DNA of 33,100 nt. Origin: CAZMVY01 sp964617875 (lineage in GTDB: Bacteria; Planctomycetota; Phycisphaerae; UBA1845; PWPN01). This document shows, piece after piece, positions 6,123 to 12,425 of this stretch (position 1 is its first letter; each line of letters starts with the position of its first letter). The stretch covers positions 1 to 33,100 of the forward strand of contig CAZUAI010000060.1 of the NCBI GenBank assembly GCA_964617875.1, given 5' to 3'. The notes under the pieces were generated by a model. It was not told the DNA's origin and searched no databases. It saw only the letters and a list, made by a program, of their open reading frames with translations. The translations under genes were made by a program, and so were the position numbers.

Positions 6123-8078
6123 TCAGGCCAGTCGTTTCGACCGGATCTCGTCCCGGCAGTTCTCCACGAACTGCTGAAGCGGGAGGGTGCCGATCGTTTT
6201 GCCATCGCGGTCGTTGACGTTGACGGCCTCCGCGGCCGCCTCCTTTTCGCCGACGACCAGGATGTACGGGATTTTCTGCTGGCGGGCCTTGTGCTTCTTC
6301 GGCCCGATCTTGTCCGGCGACACGTCCAGCTCGCTCCGCAGGCCGGCCTCGGCCAGGACGCGCTGCACGCGCCGGGCGTACTCCTCGCTCTTCTCGCTCA
6401 CGGACGCGACCGCCACCTGGACCGGCGCCAGCCACAGCGGGAACGCCCCGGCAAAATGCTCGATGAGGATCCCGACGAACCGCTCCAGGCTCCCGAACGG
6501 CGCCCGGTGGATCATCACCGGCCGATGCGGCGCGTTGTCCGCGCCGACATACTCGAGCCCGAACCGCTCGGGCAGGTTGTAGTCCACCTGGACGGTGCCG
6601 AGCTGCCACTCGCGCCCGATGCAGTCGCGGACGACAAAGTCGATCTTGGGACCGTAGAACGCCGCCTCGCCCTTCTCCTCCGTCGCCTTGAGGCCGCTCT
6701 TCTGCGCCGCCGAACGCACCGCCTCCTCGGCCCTGGCCCAGACCTCCGGGCTGCCGACGTACTTGTCGCTGGACGGGTCGCGCATCCCCAGGCGCACGCG
6801 GAAATCGGTCAGCCCCAGCGTGTCGAGCGCCTTGCGCACCAGGCCGAGGCACTTGTCCAGCTCGTCCGAAAGCTGCTCGGGCGTGCAGAAGATGTGCGCG
6901 TCATCCTGCGTGAAGCTCCGCACGCGGGTCATGCCCGTCAGCTCGCCCGACTGCTCATAGCGGTACACCGTGCCGAACTCCGCCAGCCGCACGGGCAGGT
7001 CCCGGTAGCTGTGCGGGTCCGACTGGTAGATCTTGATGTGGTGCGGGCAGTTCATCGGCTTGAGGAGGAACTCCTCGCCGTCCTCCATCTGGATCGGAGC
7101 GTACTGCGAGTCCTTGTAGTACGGGTAGTGCCCGCTGGTCCGGTACAGGTCCAGCCGCCCGATGTGCGGGCAGTAGACCGGCGAATACCCGAGCTTGATC
7201 AGTTCGCCCCGCAGGAACTCCTCGAGTTCGCGCCGGACGACGGCGCCCTTCGGCTTCCACAGCACCATGCCCGGCCCGACCAGCGGATCGATCACGAACA
7301 GCCCGAGTTCCGCGCCCAGCTTGCGGTGGTCGCGGCGTTTCGCCTCCTCCAGGCGGGTCAGATAGTCGTCGAGCGACTTCTTGTCCGGCCAGGCGGTGCC
7401 GTAGACCCGCTGGAGCTGCTTCTCCTTCTCGTCGCCGCGGTAGAAGGCCCCGCTGACCTGCATGATCTTGAACGCGCCGATCCGGCCCGTGCTCGGCACA
7501 TGCGGCCCGCGGCAGAGGTCCTCGAAGTCCTTCCCCGGCTCGCGGCCCGTGACGTAGAAGCTCAGCACGTCGCCGTCGGCCCGCTCGGCGTTGTCGATCT
7601 TGTACCGGTTGCCCTCGCTGCGGAGCTTGGCCATCCCCTGCTCACGCGGCATATCGATCCGCGTGAACGGCTTGTCCTCGCGGACGATCTGCTGCATCGT
7701 CTCTTCGATCGCGGCGAATTCTTCCGGCGTGATCGGTTTGTCGCAGTCGATGTCGTAGTAGAAGCCGTTCTCCACGGGCGGCCCGTAGACGAGCTTCGCC
7801 CCGGGGAAACGACGGCAGATCGCCTCGGCCATCACGTGGGCGCAACTGTGACGGAGCACCTCGAGGCTCGCCTCGTCGTCCGCCTTCGCCGTCAGGATGC
7901 GCACGGTGCAGTTGCCGGGGATCGGCCGGGCGAGGTCCACCGTCCGGCCGTCGGCGACGGCCGCGATGGCCGCCTTCGCCAGCTTCGGCCCGATCCGCGC
8001 GGCGAGGTCCCCGAAGGTCGAACCCTCGGCCATGGGGATCCGTGATCCGTCGGGAAGCGTTACGGTTACGTCCGCCAT
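6123..8078 (-). CDS. thrS: Threonyl-tRNA synthetase
   Basis: The 651-residue enzyme joins threonine to tRNA-Thr in the cytoplasm. It begins with a TGS domain (about 1-62). The editing (SAD) domain follows, with HSCAHVMAE near residue 76 and DLCRGPHVPSTG supplying the His/Cys metal site. The class II core has the zinc Cys in MNCPHH (about 343), motif 2 in YRYEQSGELTGMTRVRSF (about 370-386) and motif 3 in HRAPFGSLERF (about 525). The HGTP anticodon-binding domain ends the protein. ATG 8078 gives the standard MADVTVTLPDG start; a TTG four codons upstream is less likely. No clear Shine-Dalgarno is visible. First gene of the thrS-infC-nrnA operon. Confidence 0.97.
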   Translation of the reverse strand: MADVTVTLPDGSRIPMAEGSTFGDLAARIGPKLAKAAIAAVADGRTVDLARPIPGNCTVRILTAKADDEASLEVLRHSCAHVMAEAICRRFPGAKLVYGPPVENGFYYDIDCDKPITPEEFAAIEETMQQIVREDKPFTRIDMPREQGMAKLRSEGNRYKIDNAERADGDVLSFYVTGREPGKDFEDLCRGPHVPSTGRIGAFKIMQVSGAFYRGDEKEKQLQRVYGTAWPDKKSLDDYLTRLEEAKRRDHRKLGAELGLFVIDPLVGPGMVLWKPKGAVVRRELEEFLRGELIKLGYSPVYCPHIGRLDLYRTSGHYPYYKDSQYAPIQMEDGEEFLLKPMNCPHHIKIYQSDPHSYRDLPVRLAEFGTVYRYEQSGELTGMTRVRSFTQDDAHIFCTPEQLSDELDKCLGLVRKALDTLGLTDFRVRLGMRDPSSDKYVGSPEVWARAEEAVRSAAQKSGLKATEEKGEAAFYGPKIDFVVRDCIGREWQLGTVQVDYNLPERFGLEYVGADNAPHRPVMIHRAPFGSLERFVGILIEHFAGAFPLWLAPVQVAVASVSEKSEEYARRVQRVLAEAGLRSELDVSPDKIGPKKHKARQQKIPYILVVGEKEAAAEAVNVNDRDGKTIGTLPLQQFVENCRDEIRSKRLA

Positions 8079-8086
8079 AGTCACGT

Positions 8087-8132
8087 GCAAAGAAAAAGCG
8101 GCATCGACTCAGCGACGCACAGGCGCTCCGCA
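8087..8132 (-). promoter_or_regulatory. Terminator-like hairpin in the thrS leader (possible attenuator)
   Basis: Read in the thrS direction, GCGGAGCG...CGCT...CCGC can pair as two nested 4-bp stems with a bulge, and is followed directly by TTTTTCTTT, which ends about 9 nt before the thrS ATG. An intrinsic terminator immediately ahead of a synthetase gene suggests attenuation. The stem is imperfect, and no T-box core (GGGTGGNACCGCG type) is present. Confidence 0.3.
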
Positions 8133-8274
8133 TCCGGTTGTGCCGGGTCGGAGAAGATCATGCCGTTGTGCGCGTCACAGAATCCATGCCGCCGCCGTTT
8201 TCAAAACCGCCTGACCCATCAGGCAATCGCCGCCAAGAACTGGCATCGGCGACCACCACACCCATCGGATCTGT

Positions 8275-8304
8275 AGGATATCGGATTCTCCGCCCGGCCG
8301 TCAA
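8275..8304 (-). promoter_or_regulatory. Promoter of the thrS-infC-nrnA operon
   Basis: TTGACG (8299-8304), an 18-nt spacer and TATCCT (8275-8280) on the minus strand. It would give a leader of about 190 nt before thrS, long enough for the hairpin and T-tract at 8087-8132. Confidence 0.45.
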
Positions 8305-8803
8305 GAGCAGGCGCGACGTTACAGGGTGTGAAGCGCAAGAAGCGAGAGGAGGCCGGCGGCGCGAACAGAAATGGAGCTTGAACGGGAATGTGCTTGCCGA
8401 ACGCCCCGTTTCTGACCCCAATGGCGGCACGGCCATCCTGGCCGTGGCTTCGTGGATTGCGAGCAGTCCCGTACGCACTAGCACGACGCCAGTTGCACGT
8501 TTTTCTGATGCCAAAGAACCAAGTTTTGCAGCACGGCTTCTTTTGCGGGTCTGCAGGTGGGCGTTGGATCCCGGCATTGCCTGCGGTCCAGCCGTTCTTT
8601 CTGATAGCTGATGCTGGTCGAGGTGCGTACGGCGCGGATTTGTGCTGGCTGGTGCGATCGGATATCGTCGCCGTTGGTTTGGGCAATCCGGCCTGCGAGG
8701 TCCGAAACAATCCGCCGAGTCTGAAGTGCCGGCGCGGGCCACGGCCCAAACGGAATCGCGGCTCGCCGCCGACCGGTGACGGCCGTATTGCGGTGGAGGA
8801 ATT
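8305..8803. other. Gene-free stretch between thrS promoter and asnA
   Basis: Together with the thrS leader, this makes a 725-bp gap without a recognisable gene. Open frames on both strands lack family features, and their start sites lack ribosome signals. It contains one hairpin of the TCC-loop repeat family at 8428-8446 and patches of AT-richer DNA around 8500-8545 that look like decayed dispersed repeats. I see no tRNA cloverleaf or riboswitch core in it. Confidence 0.45.
8428..8446 (+). repeat. TCC-loop hairpin repeat, copy C
   Basis: CACGGCCA-TCC-TGGCCGTG is a perfect 8-bp stem with a TCC loop. It shares the ATCCTG core and design of the first hairpin at 25144-25160, although the stem sequence differs. 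Non-coding location between thrS and asnA. Confidence 0.5.
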
Positions 8804-9817
8804 ATGTCGTACCAGCCCCTGCTCGACCTGAGACAGACCGCACGCGCGATCCGGATGATCAAGGAGTTCTTTCAGACAAACCTCGCGGAGGCGTTGAACC
8901 TGCTGCGTGTCAGCGCCCCGTTGTTCGTCCCCGCGGACACGGGCCTCAACGACAACCTCAACGGCGTCGAACTGCCGATCTCGTTCGCGATCACGAACCA
9001 GGGCGGCCGCCGGGCCGAGATCGTGCAGTCGCTCGCCAAGTGGAAGCGCATGGCCCTGGCTGAGTACGGCTTCGCCCCCGGCGAGGGCATCTACACCGAC
9101 ATGAACGCCATTCGCCCGGACGAGTTGGTGGACGAGACGCACTCGGTCTACGTGGACCAGTGGGATTGGGAGCGGGTGATGAAGCCCGAGGAACGGAGCC
9201 TGTCTTTTCTCTACTGGGTCGTCGGGCGGATCTACGACGTCATCCGGGCGACCGAGCACCGCGTCGCCGTGACGTACCCGGACATCACGCCGTTCCTGCC
9301 GCCGAAGATCGAGTTCGTCCACACGACGGAGCTGGAGAAGCGCTGGCCGGACCTGACGCCCCGACAGCGCGAAGACCGGATCGCCGAGGAGTGCAAGGCG
9401 GTGTTCATCATCGGGATCGGCGCGGCGCTCTCGAACGGGCAGCCGCACGACGGCCGGGCGCCGGACTATGACGACTGGATCGTGCCGACGGAGCGCGGCC
9501 CGGGGCTCAACGGCGACATCTTCGTGTGGAACCCGGTGCTGGGCCGCGGCTTCGAGCTGTCGTCGATGGGCATCCGCGTGAACGCCGAGACCCTGAGGCA
9601 GCAGCTCGCGATCCGCAAGGCGGAGGAGCGGGCGAGCCTGCCGTTCCACCGGCGGCTGCTGGCCGGCCAGCTGCCGCAGACGATCGGCGGAGGCATCGGT
9701 CAGTCGCGCCTGTGCATGTTCTTTCTGCGCAAGGCGCACGTCGGCGAGGTTCAGTGCAGCGTCTGGCCCGACGATCTCCGCACGGAGCTGAAGCGGAAAG
9801 GCATCGTCCTCCTGTAG
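8804..9817 (+). CDS. asnA: Aspartate--ammonia ligase (asparagine synthetase A)
   Basis: The 337-residue protein matches AsnA over its full length, which makes asparagine from aspartate, ammonia and ATP and is related to class II tRNA synthetases. Recognised blocks are SLAKWKRMAL, GEGIYTDMNAIRPDE, HSVYVDQWDWERVM, IEFVHTTELEKRWPDL, VFIIGIGAALSNGQPHDGRAPDYDDW, LNGDIFVWNPVL, FELSSMGIRV and the C-terminal PQTIGGGIGQSRLCMF ATP-binding region. The length agrees with E. coli AsnA (330). GGAGGA lies 3-4 nt upstream of ATG 8804. It is followed by a URO-D family gene after 47 nt, possibly in one transcript but with no obvious shared pathway. Confidence 0.96.
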   Translation: MSYQPLLDLRQTARAIRMIKEFFQTNLAEALNLLRVSAPLFVPADTGLNDNLNGVELPISFAITNQGGRRAEIVQSLAKWKRMALAEYGFAPGEGIYTDMNAIRPDELVDETHSVYVDQWDWERVMKPEERSLSFLYWVVGRIYDVIRATEHRVAVTYPDITPFLPPKIEFVHTTELEKRWPDLTPRQREDRIAEECKAVFIIGIGAALSNGQPHDGRAPDYDDWIVPTERGPGLNGDIFVWNPVLGRGFELSSMGIRVNAETLRQQLAIRKAEERASLPFHRRLLAGQLPQTIGGGIGQSRLCMFFLRKAHVGEVQCSVWPDDLRTELKRKGIVLL

Positions 9818-9864
9818 GCCGGTCCGGGCATCGGCACGCGGGCGGCAGAATGCGGTGAGATCTC

Positions 9865-10908
9865 ATGACTTCGCGCGAACGGGTTCTGACGGCGTTTGCC
9901 CACAGGGAACCGGACCGTGTGCCGGCGTGGTGCGGGGCCTCGCCCGAGTTCTGGGAGAAGGCCAGGCGCGCGCTCGGCCTCGAAGACGAGGCCCTCCGTG
10001 AGCGATTCGGCGACGACTTCCGGCGCGTCCACGCGCGATACGCCGGGCCGGAGTTTCCCCTGTCGCACGGCGCAACCTATCGCACGCCGTTCGGCGTCGA
10101 ACGGCACGGCTACGGCTACGGGCAGCCGATGCGCTGCCCGCTGGCGGACGCGACGCTCCGCGCCGTGGAAAAGTACCCCTGGCCCGATCCGGCATGGATG
10201 GATGTGTCCTCGATCCGCGCGGACGCCATGCGTCACGGCGGCCGTTATGCGATCCTCGGCGGCGACTGGTCGCCCTTCTGGCACGACGCCGTCGATCTGC
10301 TCGGCATGGAGGAGCTGCTCGTCACGATGTACGAGGCGCCGCAGATCGTGGACGCGGTCCTGGCCCACATCGTGGACTATTACGCGGAGGTCAGCCGGAG
10401 GATCTTCGAGGCGGCGGACGGCGCGATCGACATCTTCTTCATCGGCAACGACTTCGGCAGCCAGACCGGTCCGCTGCTGGGCCCGGACCTGTTCAGCCGA
10501 TTCATCCTGCCCCACCTCCGGCGCCTGATCGACCTCGGCCACGAGTACGGGCTGAAGGTCATGCTGCACTGCTGCGGCGGGTTCGCCCCGCTGATTCCGT
10601 CGATGATCGACGCCGGGCTCGACGCCCTGCACGCCATCCAGCCCTGCTGCTACGGCATGGACCTGGCGGCGCTCAAGGCGGGGTACGGCCGGCACATCGT
10701 CTTCAACGGCGGCATCGACTCGCACCACGTGCTGATCAACGGCACGCCGGATTTCGTGCGGGCGCAGACGCGCGAGGTGCTCGACATCATGAAGCCCGGC
10801 GGCGGGTATGTTGTCGGGGCGAGCCACGACTACATCCTCGAGGAGACGCCGGTCGAGAACGTGGTGGCGATGTTCGACGCAGCGCGGGAGTTCGGGCGGT
10901 ACACGTGA
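9865..10908 (+). CDS. URO-D superfamily protein, MtaA/CmuA-type methyltransferase-like
   Basis: 347 residues with the uroporphyrinogen decarboxylase fold. The N-terminus MTSRERVLTAFAHREPDRVPAW is typical of the MtaA/CmuA branch rather than true HemE. LHCCGG (His235, Cys237 in an HxC arrangement) followed by Cys261/Cys262 in IQPCC matches the zinc ligands of corrinoid:thiol methyltransferases, where zinc activates the acceptor thiol. True HemE lacks this pattern. Partner corrinoid protein and substrate are unknown, and none is encoded here. GGTGAG lies 9 nt before the ATG. The HemL-like gene follows, so a tetrapyrrole role cannot be fully excluded. I favour methyl transfer. Confidence 0.78.
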   Translation: MTSRERVLTAFAHREPDRVPAWCGASPEFWEKARRALGLEDEALRERFGDDFRRVHARYAGPEFPLSHGATYRTPFGVERHGYGYGQPMRCPLADATLRAVEKYPWPDPAWMDVSSIRADAMRHGGRYAILGGDWSPFWHDAVDLLGMEELLVTMYEAPQIVDAVLAHIVDYYAEVSRRIFEAADGAIDIFFIGNDFGSQTGPLLGPDLFSRFILPHLRRLIDLGHEYGLKVMLHCCGGFAPLIPSMIDAGLDALHAIQPCCYGMDLAALKAGYGRHIVFNGGIDSHHVLINGTPDFVRAQTREVLDIMKPGGGYVVGASHDYILEETPVENVVAMFDAAREFGRYT

Positions 10909-10929
10909 CCGTCTTGGGCGCAAAGACGG
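10909..10929 (+). terminator. Hairpin directly after the URO-D stop codon
   Basis: CCGTCTT-GGGCGCA-AAGACGG is a perfect 7-bp stem that begins at the base after the TGA. No T-run follows, only GGTTATGATATCCTTTCC, so it may be an mRNA 3'-end stabiliser rather than a full terminator. The adjacent TTATGAT could serve as a -10 for the next gene. Confidence 0.4.
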
Positions 10930-10995
10930 GGTTATGATATCCTTTCCTCGCGGGCGCGCGACGCGGCAAGGCGCCCGGACCGGAGTGACACGGAC

Positions 10996-12285
10996 GTGGT
11001 ATTCGATCGTTCCAGACAGCTTTACGAACAGGCGTGCAAGGTCATCCCCGGCGGCATCTGCAGCAACGTGCGGGCGAGCTGGTCGCCGCACCCGATGTTC
11101 TACGAACGCGGCAAGGGCTCGCGGATCTGGGACGCCGACGGCAACGAGTTCATCGACTACGTGCTCGCCCGCGGGCCGCTGCTCCTCGGCCACTCGCCGC
11201 AGCGCGTGCTCGACGCCGTGCACCGCCAGATCGACACCGGCCTCATGTACGCCGGCCAGCACGAACTGGAGATCCGCGTCGCCGAGAAGGTCTGCGAGCT
11301 GGTCCCCTGCGCCGAGATGGTCCGCTTCTCGAACAGCGGCTCCGAGGCCGTCCACGGAGCGATCCGCCTGGCCCGCGCCGTCACCGGCCGGACGAAGGTC
11401 CTGCGGTTCGAGGGGCAGTACCACGGCTGGTTCGACCCCGCGATGTGGAGCTACGCGCCGCCGCTCGACGCCGCCGGCCCCCGCGAGGCGCCCGTACCCG
11501 TCCCGGCCACGAAAGGCCTGCCCCCGAGCGACGCCGGGAACCTCGTCGTCCTTCCGTGGAACGACCTCGACCTGCTCAAGCAGACGCTCACGGCCAACCG
11601 CGGCGAGATCGCCGCCGTCATCACCGAGCCGATGATGTGCAACATGGGCAGCCTCCTGCCGCTTCGGGGCTACCTGCAGGGCATGCGCGAGCTGTGTACG
11701 AAGCACGGCGTCGTGCTGATCTTCGACGAGGTCATCACGGGCTTCCGCCTGGCGCCGGGCGGCGGGCAGGCGTATTTCGGCGTGACGCCGGACCTCGCCG
11801 TCTTCGCCAAGGGGCTTGCGGCGGGCTTCCCCGTCAGCGCGATCGCCGGCCGCCGCGACCTGATGCGGCACTTCGGCGACATGAGCGTCTCGCACGCGGG
11901 GACGTACAACTCGAACCCGCCGTGCATGGCCGCGGCAATGGCCGCCCTGGAGGAACTGACGGCCGACGAGGGTGCCGCCTACGAGCGGCTGCGGATCCAC
12001 GGCACAAAGCTGATGGAGGGCATCCGCCGTTCCGTCCCCGGCGCGGTCGTTCGCGGGCTGCCGCCGGTCTTCCACGTGTCGTTCGGCGGCGATCCCAACG
12101 CGCGGGACTACCGGACTTTTGTGTCCCGCGACGTCGAGACGTACAGGCGGTTCGCCGTCGCGCTTCAGGACCACGGGGTTCGCGTGGTGCCGGAAGGCAT
12201 CTGGTTCGTGTCGACGGCGCACACGGACGCCGATGTGGAGGAGACGCTCGCGGCCGTGGCGGACGCGGCGAAGGGCATGGCGTAG
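10996..12285 (+). CDS. Class III PLP aminotransferase, glutamate-1-semialdehyde aminomutase-like
   Basis: The 429-residue protein is a fold-type I PLP enzyme. Blocks include IPGGICSNVRAS, GKGSRIWDADGNEFIDYVLARGPLLLGH, RFSNSGSEAVHGAIRLARAVTGR, FEGQYHGWFD, EPMMCNMG, VLIFDEVITGFR (Asp244, contacting the pyridine nitrogen) and VFAKGLAAGFPVSA with the Schiff-base Lys272. The sequence is HemL-like, but HemL has SKIIGGGLP-type sequence at the lysine, so this is probably a paralogue with another amine substrate. The start is GTG with GGAG 10 nt upstream. It lies 87 nt after the URO-D gene. Adjacency of HemL-like and HemE-like folds tempts a heme reading, but neither looks like the true biosynthetic enzyme. 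Confidence 0.85.
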   Translation: MVFDRSRQLYEQACKVIPGGICSNVRASWSPHPMFYERGKGSRIWDADGNEFIDYVLARGPLLLGHSPQRVLDAVHRQIDTGLMYAGQHELEIRVAEKVCELVPCAEMVRFSNSGSEAVHGAIRLARAVTGRTKVLRFEGQYHGWFDPAMWSYAPPLDAAGPREAPVPVPATKGLPPSDAGNLVVLPWNDLDLLKQTLTANRGEIAAVITEPMMCNMGSLLPLRGYLQGMRELCTKHGVVLIFDEVITGFRLAPGGGQAYFGVTPDLAVFAKGLAAGFPVSAIAGRRDLMRHFGDMSVSHAGTYNSNPPCMAAAMAALEELTADEGAAYERLRIHGTKLMEGIRRSVPGAVVRGLPPVFHVSFGGDPNARDYRTFVSRDVETYRRFAVALQDHGVRVVPEGIWFVSTAHTDADVEETLAAVADAAKGMA

Positions 12286-12310
12286 TGTCGCCTTCGGTTG
12301 GATGCGGTCG

Positions 12311-12366
12311 CTGTGGTGCAGGCATCGTGCCCGCACTCGAAGGCAGGGCGGAAGCCCGTGCCGCAA
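12311..12366 (+). repeat. Two-hairpin dispersed repeat, copy A
   Basis: This shares about 80% identity over 55 nt with 25138-25192, starting with TGTGGTGCAGGCATC. Hairpin 1 is GCAGGCA-TCG-TGCCCGC with one mismatch. Hairpin 2 is GGGC-GGAA-GCCC with a GNRA loop. It lies just after the HemL-like gene. Confidence 0.6.
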
Positions 12367-12425
12367 CGCAGCGCCGTCCGAAGGCGAAAAAGCAGGAAAG
12401 TTAGGAAAACCAAAAAGAGATACCG

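Noticed and set aside
5727..8045. 772-codon plus-strand open frame opposite infC and thrS
   Set aside because: Shadow frame; thrS motifs are unambiguous on the other strand.
8079..8275. T-box riboswitch ahead of thrS
   Set aside because: No GGGTGGNACCGCG-type core and no specifier-loop layout recognised.
8138..8862. Overlapping open frames in the thrS-asnA gap
   Set aside because: No homology signature or Shine-Dalgarno, and they run through the hairpin repeat at 8428.
9865..10908. True uroporphyrinogen decarboxylase HemE
   Set aside because: N-terminus and HxC...CC zinc pattern fit the MtaA/CmuA branch.
9751..12366. 871-codon minus-strand open frame
   Set aside because: Lies opposite two genes with catalytic residues intact; no family features.
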